A stretch of DNA of 64,000 bases from SPDF01 sp963699825 (GTDB lineage: Bacteria > Gemmatimonadota > Gemmatimonadetes > Gemmatimonadales > GWC2-71-9), in the NCBI GenBank assembly GCA_963699825.1, contig CAVOVI010000010.1, positions 271,109 through 335,108 on the forward strand, in the 5' to 3' direction. Position numbers and translations under genes: made by a program. Positions 35,576 to 43,990 of this stretch are shown here, piece by piece (positions within the stretch are counted from its first letter, which is position 1; every line of letters starts with the position of its first letter). Below the pieces are notes generated by a model. That model did not search any database. It had not been told where the DNA came from and saw only the letters and a program-made list of their open reading frames with translations.

Positions 35576-38500
35576 TCAGGCGACCAGCTCGTCGAGCAGC
35601 GCCTTCGCCTCAAGGAGGTCGTGGGTGGTGAAGCCCTCCGTGAACCAGCCATAGATCGGTTCCAGCCGGTCGAGCGCTTCCGCCCGACGCCCCGCCGCGG
35701 CGAGGTGGCGGGCGAGCGTCGTGGTCGCCCGGAGTTCCCACGAGCGCGACTCCTGGTGCTGCGCGAAGGCGATGGCCTCCTCGAGCACTTGCTCCCCGCT
35801 GGTCGCCTCCCCCTGCTGCAGCAGCATCGAGCCGCGGATGCGGAGCACCTCGGCCAGATGGACGCGTTCATCCCGCGCTTCGATCTCAGCGAGCACCTCG
35901 TCGATGACGACGAGCCCCGCGGCTGTGTCACCAACCTGGGCGAGCGCCTCCCCCCGGAGGGCGCGCACATACGGCCCCCAGATCCGCTGGCCGGAGCGGC
36001 TGAGGCGGTCGGCCGCCTCCTTCAAGTGTGCGGCACTCCCTTCGTCCCGCATTCGGAGCTTGGCGATCCCCTTGCTGATTTCGGCCAGCACTTCCGACAT
36101 GATCTGGAGCCCATGTTCTCGCCCGACCTCCTCGCCCTCACGGGCATGCTCGAGCAACCGCTCCGGTTCGTGACAGAAATCATAGACCTGCGCACCCAGG
36201 GTCATTGCGAAGGCGTGGTCGAAGGGGTGCTTCCGGCGCCGGGCGTGCGCGTGGTTGTCGCGGCTCACGGCGATCGCCTGATCCGGGTACCCCAGCATCC
36301 AGAGGTACTGGCACCGATAGATCCCATCCGCCGTCAGTGGATCGCTGTTTGTCAGGCTGACAATGTGCTGGTGCCGTTCGGAATCGTACATTCGGCGGAT
36401 CTTGTCTCCGTGCTCACGGGCGGAGACCAGGTTGCCGAGCCAGTAATGCGAGGTCATTGCCGCGCGGTGGCCGGCGATCTCGAGGTCGTCCTCCTCGCTG
36501 GTCGTCGAGAGGAGCTCCGTCGCCCACTCGAGGGATTCCTGCAGCCGTCCGGACGTCAGCATGTTCACCCAGAGGCCGTGCAGCACGGGGAGGTAGCTCT
36601 CGCGATGTTCGAGCGAACGGGCCAGGGCCAGGGCGGGCTGGAGGACGTCGCTGACCTCAGGCGCGGCCCACCCGCGCGCCCCGACGATCGCGGGCCCGAG
36701 GAGCGTCCGGATGCCGAGCTCGGTGAGATTTCGCCCGGGGCCCTCCGGCAAATGCTCGGCCGCGGCGAGCGCCTTCCGGAGGTGCGAGATCGCTTCCGAC
36801 ACGGCAAAACGCTGCAGCGCGAGTTCCCCGGCGCGTTTCCAGTAGGGGATCGACTCGACATGGAGCGCGCCGGCGGAGAAGTGCTGGGCCAGGAGTTCAG
36901 GTTCCGTCGCCACCGTTTCGGGAAACCGGTCAGCGAGGACCCTGGCGATTTCGCCGTGGAGGTTCTGGCGGGTGCTCTTCAGCAGGGACTCGTAGGCGGT
37001 GTCCTGCACCAGCGCATGCTTGAAGACATAGGTCGCGTTGGGCATTGACCCCCGCCGGAAGGCGAGGCCCGAATCGGTCAGCTGGGCCAGGCCGGCCTCG
37101 AGTTCCTCATCGGGAATCGGAGTGACGGCGGAGAGCAGGTCGTAGCTGAACTCCCGGCCGATGGCCGCTCCGATCTGGGCGATTTCCCTGACGCCGGGGA
37201 CGCGGTCAAGCCGCGCCATCAGGGAGTCGCGCAGCGTCGCCGGAATGGTGAATCCGGCGGGCCCGTCGGCGTACTCGTACTCGTCGTCTCCCTCGAGCAG
37301 CCCGCCCGACTCGAGCAGCGTCTTGGTGAGTTCTTCCACGAAGAGCGGCACGCCATCGGTCTTCTCGAGAATCTGCTCGGTGAGCCCGGCCGGCAGCGGC
37401 TTGCCCCCCGTGACGCGCGAGATCAACGCCATGCTCTGGTCTCGATCCAGCTTGCCGAGGGTGAGCGCAGTCACGTGCGGCGCAGACCATCGCGGCGTGA
37501 ACTCGGGACGGGCCGTGATGAGCACGAGAATCGGCATCGACTTCGCCCGCTCGATCATTCGGTCGAGCACCTCGAGGGTGGTCGGGTCCACCCAGTGAAC
37601 GTCTTCGAAGAGGACGACGCTCGCTTGCTGCCGGGCGGCCGCCTCCGTCAGGTCAACCAGGGCGCGCGTGGTTTCCTCCTTGAACTGGCGCGGATTGACC
37701 GGGAGCGGCCCGTAGCGGTCGATGCAGGGAATGGACATCATCGTTGCCACCAGCTGCACATCGCTGAGCGGGCGACCCAATCGACCGTAGAGCATCGCCT
37801 CGAGCTTGTCGAGCTTGGATGCCGCCGGCTCATCACGGGTGAACCGAAGGGTTCGCTCGAAGTACGCGACCGGAGGGTAGAAGGCGCTGTTCATGTAGTA
37901 TGGCGAGCACTGGAAACGCATGGGCCTTGCGCCGGTGGCTTCCAGCCGCTCTCGGAGCGCGTTGACGATCCGGCTCTTCCCGATGCCTGCCTCGCCGGAG
38001 AGCAGGACGACTTGTCCCGTGCCGCTCCGGGCCTGCTGCCAACGATCGAGCAGCAGCCGGATCTCCGGCTCGCGCCCGACGAGGGGGACCATGTTCTCCC
38101 CGTGCGCCGCCTCGAATCGCGTGGCCGCGGTACTCACCCCTCGCACCTGGTAGGCGCGAGTCGGCCGTTCGATGCCCTTGAGGTTTTGCTCGCCAAGATC
38201 GAGGTACTCGAATGCACCCCCGGCCAACTGGTGCACTCGCTCACTCACCACCATCGTGCCGACCTCGGCGATCGCCTGCAGGCGGGCCGCGAGATTCATC
38301 GTTTCGCCCACGGCGCTGCGCTCGGCGGCCGACACGACGACCACGCCGGTGGCCACGCCGATCCGGGCCTTGATGCGGCCGACTTCTGGCACCTCCAGCT
38401 CCGCGAGTGACTCGAGGATCTCCAGGCCGGCGCGGACGCAGCGGTCTGCTTCTCCCTCGTGTGCGTGCGGAAAGCCGAAGAACGCCACGATCCCGTCGCC

Positions 38501-38881
38501 CAGCCGCTGGAAGAGGTACCCGTCGTACCGGGTGATGCAGACGGCACAGGCATCTTCGTAGACGCGAATCACGTTGCGGAGCACCTCCGGATCGACACGA
38601 TTCGCCAGCTCCGTGAAGCCGACCATGTCGCAGAACAGGACCGTCAGCTGTCTCCGCTCACTCAGGCCGTCGACGGCTGCCGTCGGCATCGCCGCGTGGC
38701 CGGTCGCCCCGATCGCCGCGAGGATGCGCTTCCGGGGGCCGAAGGGGAGGCCGAGCTCTTTCAGGTCCCCATCGGTGAGCACCGCGAGCGTTGCGAGGTC
38801 GACCTGGTTCTCCTCGAACAGCGAAGTGAACTGTTCGAGACCGAGGTCGGTGAGCCAGGCGGCGAGTGGGGTCGTAGGCAT
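35576..38881 (-). CDS. SAM-domain class III adenylate/guanylate cyclase fused to AAA ATPase and TPR
   Basis: About 1101 residues from ATG 38881; a longer in-frame extension to 39148 lies inside the next gene and is rejected. Order: SAM domain (1-65, LTDLGLEQFTSLFEENQVD), class III cyclase (75-240; metal Asp in LFCDMVGFT, second Asp in RLGDGIVAFFG, transition-state Asn/Arg in GETMNLAARL), ATPase with Walker A SGEAGIGKSR (near 290), then helical TPR-like repeats. All catalytic residues I can place are present. It resembles the soluble-adenylyl-cyclase-like regulators of many soil bacteria. It begins 2 bases after the LodB-like gene, so it might belong to that operon. Confidence 0.9.
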   Translation of the reverse strand: MPTTPLAAWLTDLGLEQFTSLFEENQVDLATLAVLTDGDLKELGLPFGPRKRILAAIGATGHAAMPTAAVDGLSERRQLTVLFCDMVGFTELANRVDPEVLRNVIRVYEDACAVCITRYDGYLFQRLGDGIVAFFGFPHAHEGEADRCVRAGLEILESLAELEVPEVGRIKARIGVATGVVVVSAAERSAVGETMNLAARLQAIAEVGTMVVSERVHQLAGGAFEYLDLGEQNLKGIERPTRAYQVRGVSTAATRFEAAHGENMVPLVGREPEIRLLLDRWQQARSGTGQVVLLSGEAGIGKSRIVNALRERLEATGARPMRFQCSPYYMNSAFYPPVAYFERTLRFTRDEPAASKLDKLEAMLYGRLGRPLSDVQLVATMMSIPCIDRYGPLPVNPRQFKEETTRALVDLTEAAARQQASVVLFEDVHWVDPTTLEVLDRMIERAKSMPILVLITARPEFTPRWSAPHVTALTLGKLDRDQSMALISRVTGGKPLPAGLTEQILEKTDGVPLFVEELTKTLLESGGLLEGDDEYEYADGPAGFTIPATLRDSLMARLDRVPGVREIAQIGAAIGREFSYDLLSAVTPIPDEELEAGLAQLTDSGLAFRRGSMPNATYVFKHALVQDTAYESLLKSTRQNLHGEIARVLADRFPETVATEPELLAQHFSAGALHVESIPYWKRAGELALQRFAVSEAISHLRKALAAAEHLPEGPGRNLTELGIRTLLGPAIVGARGWAAPEVSDVLQPALALARSLEHRESYLPVLHGLWVNMLTSGRLQESLEWATELLSTTSEEDDLEIAGHRAAMTSHYWLGNLVSAREHGDKIRRMYDSERHQHIVSLTNSDPLTADGIYRCQYLWMLGYPDQAIAVSRDNHAHARRRKHPFDHAFAMTLGAQVYDFCHEPERLLEHAREGEEVGREHGLQIMSEVLAEISKGIAKLRMRDEGSAAHLKEAADRLSRSGQRIWGPYVRALRGEALAQVGDTAAGLVVIDEVLAEIEARDERVHLAEVLRIRGSMLLQQGEATSGEQVLEEAIAFAQHQESRSWELRATTTLARHLAAAGRRAEALDRLEPIYGWFTEGFTTHDLLEAKALLDELVA

Positions 38882-38883
38882 GA

Positions 38884-40338
38884 TCAGCGGGCGGCGGCCA
38901 ACGCGGCTGGACGAGGCTCCGCCTGAACTTCGAGCAGTCCGTTCCGGTAGAGCCAGGAAGTCAGCGCCACCGCACGGTCTCCGGGCAGGCCCTTGGCCAG
39001 TGCGCGCACGATCTCCGTCGCAGGGAGGGGGCGTGACAGGCGGGCGAGCGTCGGCGCGAGTTCGACGCCACCGACAAAGACGACCGGATCTTCCAGCCGG
39101 GGATGATGCACGGCAGCGCGGGTTTCCACGAAGTCGCCCACCAGGCACGGTTCCTCTGTGATTCGTACGTCCGCTGACAAACCCAGCGTCGCGTCGGCCG
39201 GTGGGGGAGCCAGTTCCAGCTCATCCACGAGGGGTTCCGCCCCAGCCGACCGGGCGATCCAGAAGTCCCCGGAATGGGCGGCCATGGCCTCAGCGTAGTG
39301 GTTGGCCGACCAGGTTGCATGCCGACGCGCCGTACGCGCCAGTGATTCCTGATAGAAACGGATGGCCTCGTTCCCGGAGCCGGGGCGCCGCAAGATGGTA
39401 TGCACCACCAGGGCGCCGGCAACGGCGGATTGAATGGCTTTTTGGACGCCGCTGGATGACAGGGGGTCGAGGGCGCACGCCGCGTCCCCCACCTTGATCT
39501 GCCACTCGTCCACAGGATCTGCATCCAGAAATGGGGTGGCCTCCGCGGCGCGCACGTCGGAGTCCAGTTCCGCCGTCGCCGCGGCGATGATGCGGGATGC
39601 CATCACCTCCGCCCGGTACCACGCGGCGAGGTGGGCGCCTGTAAGCCCCCCGAGTCGTGCCACGTCGACGAAGACCAGCACATTCGTGGTGCCGTCCGGG
39701 AGCGGCACGCTCCAGAGCCACTCCTCCGGCCCAGACTGGATTCGTGGAATGCCCGAGAGCCCAGGGCCGCGCCAGTATCCGTAAACGGCGACGGTCCTTG
39801 GGCCCGTGGGGTTGCGCGCCGACACCGCTGTACCGGCTCGGCCGGTGGCGAAGGAGAGGTATCGGGCCCGGAGATCGGCGGGGCCGGAGGGGGTGTCCAC
39901 CGTCAGGCGCCAGCCGTTCCCGTCGCGTGCCTGTGTCTGCACGTGGGCTGGTTGGAGCAGCGTGACGCCGGCCCGGACCGCGACCTCTACCAGCGCCTGG
40001 TCGAACTGGGCGCGATCTACGAGGTTGCCGGAGGCGCGCGGGTCGATCCGGGGCGCGTGATGCGCTCCCCACATGACATCGACTTGACGCACCGGCACTC
40101 GGCCGGCCTGCGCGAAGACGCCCTCCGCGCCGAGTGACTCGAGCAGGGGAGGGACACCTGGTGTCAGGGATTCGCCGAGGTGCTTGCGGGGGAATGGGCG
40201 GCGTTCAACGAGGGTAACGCGGTGTCCCAATTTGGCCAGGCGCAACGCATGGCAGGCGCCGGCGGGGCCGGCGCCCACGACGCAGACATCGGTGTCAATT
40301 GGTGTTGGGCGTACCATCGATGGGATCGCTCCGGTCAC
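38884..40338 (-). CDS. LodB-like FAD-dependent oxidoreductase
   Basis: About 484 residues. Start GTG 40338 overlaps the upstream stop by 4 bases; ATG 40317 is an alternative. N-terminal Rossmann motif VVGAGPAGACHALRLAK and the RKHLGESLTPG (GES) loop mark the halogenase/LodB-like flavoproteins; DAACALDPLSSSGVQKA is the second FAD motif. In Marinomonas LodB is needed to form the CTQ cofactor in LodA. Its place downstream of a LodA homologue implies the same here. The C-terminal ~130 residues are a distinct region with no assigned fold. Confidence 0.82.
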   Translation of the reverse strand: MTGAIPSMVRPTPIDTDVCVVGAGPAGACHALRLAKLGHRVTLVERRPFPRKHLGESLTPGVPPLLESLGAEGVFAQAGRVPVRQVDVMWGAHHAPRIDPRASGNLVDRAQFDQALVEVAVRAGVTLLQPAHVQTQARDGNGWRLTVDTPSGPADLRARYLSFATGRAGTAVSARNPTGPRTVAVYGYWRGPGLSGIPRIQSGPEEWLWSVPLPDGTTNVLVFVDVARLGGLTGAHLAAWYRAEVMASRIIAAATAELDSDVRAAEATPFLDADPVDEWQIKVGDAACALDPLSSSGVQKAIQSAVAGALVVHTILRRPGSGNEAIRFYQESLARTARRHATWSANHYAEAMAAHSGDFWIARSAGAEPLVDELELAPPPADATLGLSADVRITEEPCLVGDFVETRAAVHHPRLEDPVVFVGGVELAPTLARLSRPLPATEIVRALAKGLPGDRAVALTSWLYRNGLLEVQAEPRPAALAAAR

Positions 40339-41657
40339 GCCTCGGTGGGGTGGAGTCTGAGATACGCACCCAGACAGTAGTGCAACCACCCTCGAATGTA
40401 GTCGCAGGCGGGGCGCCCGCGCTGAATCGTCTCGTGATGGCACCCCCCACCGCAGAGGTACCGTGCCCAGCAGCTGTTGCAGGGCTCCTGGCGGTGGACA
40501 TGGCGGTCGGCGAGCCACTGATTCTGCCGTGTTGCGTCGATGCCCTCCACAAGCGAGCCCATCTGTCCGGCTTCGTCGCCGACAAAGCGGTGGCAGGCGG
40601 CCAGGTCTCCGTCGGCGGAAACGCCGAGGTAGCCGGCGCCGGCCCCGCAGGGGTAGGGCCGGTGCGTACCCTTGTCGATTTCACGCATGGCGTTGACCAT
40701 GTTGGCGAAGGGATAGCGCCGGCCCGCCGCCATCTGGCGTTCGTACTCACGCCCGCACTCAATCATCTGACCAAGCATCGTCTCGAGATCATCATGCTGC
40801 ATTTCGCCTCGGCCCGTCGGCGAACTCAGCATCGGCGAAAACCCGACGCTGTGGAAGCCGAGCCTGATGAATTCATCGAGCGTCGGCCGAAGGTTGAGGT
40901 TCTGTGGCGTGACGGTGACGCGCGCCGACACCTGCATCTTCCGCTGCCGAGCGAGGAGCGGCTCGAGGTTGCGGAGCACCCGATCGTAGCTGCCGGCCCC
41001 GCTCTTGTAGGGGCGCTGCGCGTCGTGGAGCTCCCTCGGGCCGTCGAGACTGACCGTCACGGCGAAGCCATGTTCCTCGAAGAAGTCGCCGTCGGCCTCA
41101 GAGACCAGCGTGCCGTTGGTGGTGATCGAGAAGGTGAGCGTCACTCCCCGTGCAGCCGCCAGTCGTACCGCACGGATGGTCGTTTCGCGGAGCACCTTTC
41201 GGTTGACGAGTGGCTCACCGCCGAGGAAGGCCAGGTTGAGTCGCGCGCCCGCGTCAGCCTCGTTCAGGAGAAGATCCACCGCCTGGTCGGCGGCTTCCTG
41301 CGACATGTTCTTCGCGGCCCCCCCGAACTCCCCCTGCTGCGCATAGCAATAGGTGCAGCCGAGGTTGCACTTCTGGGCGATGGCGAGGGAGAGGGCGTGC
41401 ACCTTCGGCCCCTGCAGCGGCGTGTCGTCGATCGCCGGGGGCCGGCCGGCCAGCCCCACTCGTTCGAGCAACTGCTCCGCGCTGCCGATCCCCAGCGCGG
41501 CATCCACCGCCGCGAAGAGGCTGGCGTCCGCGTCGAAAAGCCGGCTCCCGTCCACCACGAACAGATGCCGGGTGGCGCCCGCGTCGATGAGATGCGCTTC
41601 CCGACCACGTGGCCTGGCCTCCTGCATGTGCCGGCGCGCTTCTGCCACCAGGCTCAC
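40335..41657 (-). CDS. radical SAM/SPASM maturase
   Basis: About 440 residues from GTG 41657, which overlaps the LodA stop (GTGA). The radical SAM motif is C97-x3-C101-x2-C104 (KCNLGCTYCYAQQ), with GGEPL and the SAM-binding segments. The C-terminus has a SPASM domain: YPCGAGAGYLGVSADG, EPCNSCWARYLCGGGCHHE, and later Cys residues binding extra clusters. The N-terminal ~85 residues form a leader-binding-like region. The combination matches peptide-modifying enzymes, including QhpD, which builds thioether links in quinohemoprotein amine dehydrogenase. Substrate inferred to be the adjacent LodA-like protein; this is not proved. Confidence 0.85.
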   Translation of the reverse strand: MSLVAEARRHMQEARPRGREAHLIDAGATRHLFVVDGSRLFDADASLFAAVDAALGIGSAEQLLERVGLAGRPPAIDDTPLQGPKVHALSLAIAQKCNLGCTYCYAQQGEFGGAAKNMSQEAADQAVDLLLNEADAGARLNLAFLGGEPLVNRKVLRETTIRAVRLAAARGVTLTFSITTNGTLVSEADGDFFEEHGFAVTVSLDGPRELHDAQRPYKSGAGSYDRVLRNLEPLLARQRKMQVSARVTVTPQNLNLRPTLDEFIRLGFHSVGFSPMLSSPTGRGEMQHDDLETMLGQMIECGREYERQMAAGRRYPFANMVNAMREIDKGTHRPYPCGAGAGYLGVSADGDLAACHRFVGDEAGQMGSLVEGIDATRQNQWLADRHVHRQEPCNSCWARYLCGGGCHHETIQRGRPACDYIRGWLHYCLGAYLRLHPTEA

Positions 41658-43990
41658 GAATCGCCCGCGTTCTGCCCCGGCACGTCGCGGCCCTGGACCT
41701 GGAAGCGGAGCCAGTGCTCCCATTTGTGGAAGAGATCATCGTACAGGATCAGACGCTCGTCCTGGTAGTCGTCCGGGACGTAGTGCCCGACCCGTTCCTT
41801 CTGCAGCCAGTTGTCGCCCTTGCTCGTGCCGTCGGGGCCCGGTTCCACATTGACGTAGTCGGGTCGGGCAGACGCCCAGTAGTAGCAGGAGCACTCCCGG
41901 TAGTCGTTCTGCCAGGGTGAGCAGAGTCCCTGGGTCAGCTCGCCGGGCTTGACCAGGTCGCGGGAAATGACCGCGGTGTCCTTCTCCCAGAAGGGCCGGA
42001 GCTTCAGCGTGAGGTGTCGGTAGCTCTTGGCCTTGTCCTCCTCATATGGATGCTGGAGGTACCACGAGGGCTTGGCGGTGAAGACACACTCGATCTCCTC
42101 GCCCGGCTTGTGGAAATGCAGCAAGTGGGCCAGCGCGTTGGACCACTCGAGCGGTGCCAGGCCGTGCGGGTTGTTCTCCGTGGACAGCACGACCGCGGCG
42201 GCCGGGTCGGCGGGCGAGGGCCCGACCATGGTGGTCATCATCTTGAACCCCGCCGCCATCAGGAGGCGGTGTCCGACCAGCTTCTTGATTTCCGGATCCT
42301 CGACATCGGGATCGACCTCGACAACCAGGTTGTCGTACTCCCGGAGCACGATGCCGGTGAAGAGGCGACGCCAGACAGCACGGAAGTCCATTTCGAGGCC
42401 GGGCACGCAATTGCCAACGGCAACGTCGACCCGGGAACTGGCGGGATTGCCCCGGGCGGGAAAGAGCACTTGTGCCGACTTGTTCCGCGGGGTGAGCGCC
42501 GGGGGTGCCGGCGCCGCCGGCGGCGCCGGGGTCTTCGCCGAGGCGTGCTCGAGGTCCCCCGCCGTTCCGGCGGCGGTTGCTGCCTTCTTGATGGTCTCGA
42601 TCTGCCGCCAGGTGAGCGACAGGTAATTGTTGTCCGCGCCGCACATCAGCGCCGGCATCTTCCGGCGGCCCCGGTCGGTATAGTCGCCGGCCTCGTTGGG
42701 CAAACGCAGGAAATGGGTGAACCAGGGCGCCGTGCCGCCGCGCATGGCGGCGTAGAGCTGCTGGTGCAGCGCCATGACGGTGATCGTGTCCACCGTCGGT
42801 TCCGACATCACCGGTCGCAGCAGCCGTTCGGTGTCGAACGCCTCTTCCGCGGGCATGGTGTCCAGCGAGAGCCCGGGGCGTCCCTCCACCATCCCGCCGT
42901 TCATGACACCCACGTTCATGAACCGCACCGTTTCGTACGCGCGGCGGACGATGTCCTCCGCGCGGGCACGGGTCACCTCGGCCGGCTCCGCATCGTCGAT
43001 CTTCGGGCCGTTGATGACCTGGTCGAGGTCATCCGCGAGGGTGCGGAGGAAACCGGCATCGGGTACCAGCGCGGGCGGGCTGGCGGTAATCCGGGCCATC
43101 GCGGTGAGCTTGCGTCCATCCTTCAGCTTGAGCGACACCTCCACCACGCCATCGCAGGCATCGTCCAGGTATCCGCGGCTCTTCGCGTAGTTGCCGTAGA
43201 GCCACGGTGGCGCGGGCGGGTCAATGGCGAAGAGAGACGAAGGCAGAGTCTCGTTCCAGAACTTGCCTTTCTTCTTCGTCATTTCTTCGTCGTCCACCGC
43301 GACGGGAATCTCGAATCCGTACCACGTCGTCCGCTTGCTCACCTCATAGATGGCGCGTTCCGGCGGAATGATGTTGTCGGGGTCGGGAATGACCTTGCCG
43401 TGTTTGTCGTGCACGCGCGACCCGTAGATCAGCCCCTTGGCCGGCATGAACCGGAACCGGATGCCCGGGTACTTCTCGTTCGGCTTGATGTATTGCACAT
43501 GGCCGAAGTCGATGAAGGCCTCGGGGGAGATGAAATTGACCGAGTGCCCGTGCAGCGGCCGGCGGACGTGGTCGGAGAACCACTCCGTCTTCGCGGTCAC
43601 CTGGTCATTGGGGTCGTCGGTGCGCCGGACGACTTTCCGGTTGGCGACCTCGACCTGCCACTTCAGGTCGGACGGTTTGAGGCCAAGCTCGGCCAGCATG
43701 TCCAGGTCGAGGGGCCGGATGGCGTCGTCGTCGGTGACGACGAACACCTCAAGGAACGGCCACACCGGTCGGATCTTCCCGTTCTCCTTGAAGACGACCT
43801 TCTCCGGGATCCGACTGCCGGTGATCTCGCCGGTCGTATCGTCCACGATCAGCGTCTCGGCGCCCTTGATGGTGCGGAACTCGAGCGGCTTGGCCGGCTC
43901 CTCGAGGACATAATTGTCCAGGGGGGTGTCGGCGCCACCGAGCCGACCGATGGCCAGCGGCGGGAGGATGCGAAGTTCGCGGATCGTCAT
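41654..43990 (-). CDS. LodA/GoxA-family CTQ-dependent oxidase
   Basis: 778 residues from ATG 43990 (overlapping the upstream stop). The first residues (IRELRILPPLAIGRLGG) and the C-terminal LCSPWQNDYRECSCYYW are the hallmarks of LodA/GoxA quinoproteins that oxidize amino groups (lysine epsilon-oxidase, glycine oxidase), releasing ammonia and H2O2. The likely crosslinked pair is Cys635 (EIECVF) and Trp693 (CSPWQ), 58 apart, near the 57 to 65 spacing I recall for GoxA and LodA. A Pro/Ala linker (PAPPAAPAPPALTP, about 530) divides the protein. No signal peptide. Substrate cannot be told from sequence. Confidence 0.88.
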   Translation of the reverse strand: MTIRELRILPPLAIGRLGGADTPLDNYVLEEPAKPLEFRTIKGAETLIVDDTTGEITGSRIPEKVVFKENGKIRPVWPFLEVFVVTDDDAIRPLDLDMLAELGLKPSDLKWQVEVANRKVVRRTDDPNDQVTAKTEWFSDHVRRPLHGHSVNFISPEAFIDFGHVQYIKPNEKYPGIRFRFMPAKGLIYGSRVHDKHGKVIPDPDNIIPPERAIYEVSKRTTWYGFEIPVAVDDEEMTKKKGKFWNETLPSSLFAIDPPAPPWLYGNYAKSRGYLDDACDGVVEVSLKLKDGRKLTAMARITASPPALVPDAGFLRTLADDLDQVINGPKIDDAEPAEVTRARAEDIVRRAYETVRFMNVGVMNGGMVEGRPGLSLDTMPAEEAFDTERLLRPVMSEPTVDTITVMALHQQLYAAMRGGTAPWFTHFLRLPNEAGDYTDRGRRKMPALMCGADNNYLSLTWRQIETIKKAATAAGTAGDLEHASAKTPAPPAAPAPPALTPRNKSAQVLFPARGNPASSRVDVAVGNCVPGLEMDFRAVWRRLFTGIVLREYDNLVVEVDPDVEDPEIKKLVGHRLLMAAGFKMMTTMVGPSPADPAAAVVLSTENNPHGLAPLEWSNALAHLLHFHKPGEEIECVFTAKPSWYLQHPYEEDKAKSYRHLTLKLRPFWEKDTAVISRDLVKPGELTQGLCSPWQNDYRECSCYYWASARPDYVNVEPGPDGTSKGDNWLQKERVGHYVPDDYQDERLILYDDLFHKWEHWLRFQVQGRDVPGQNAGDS

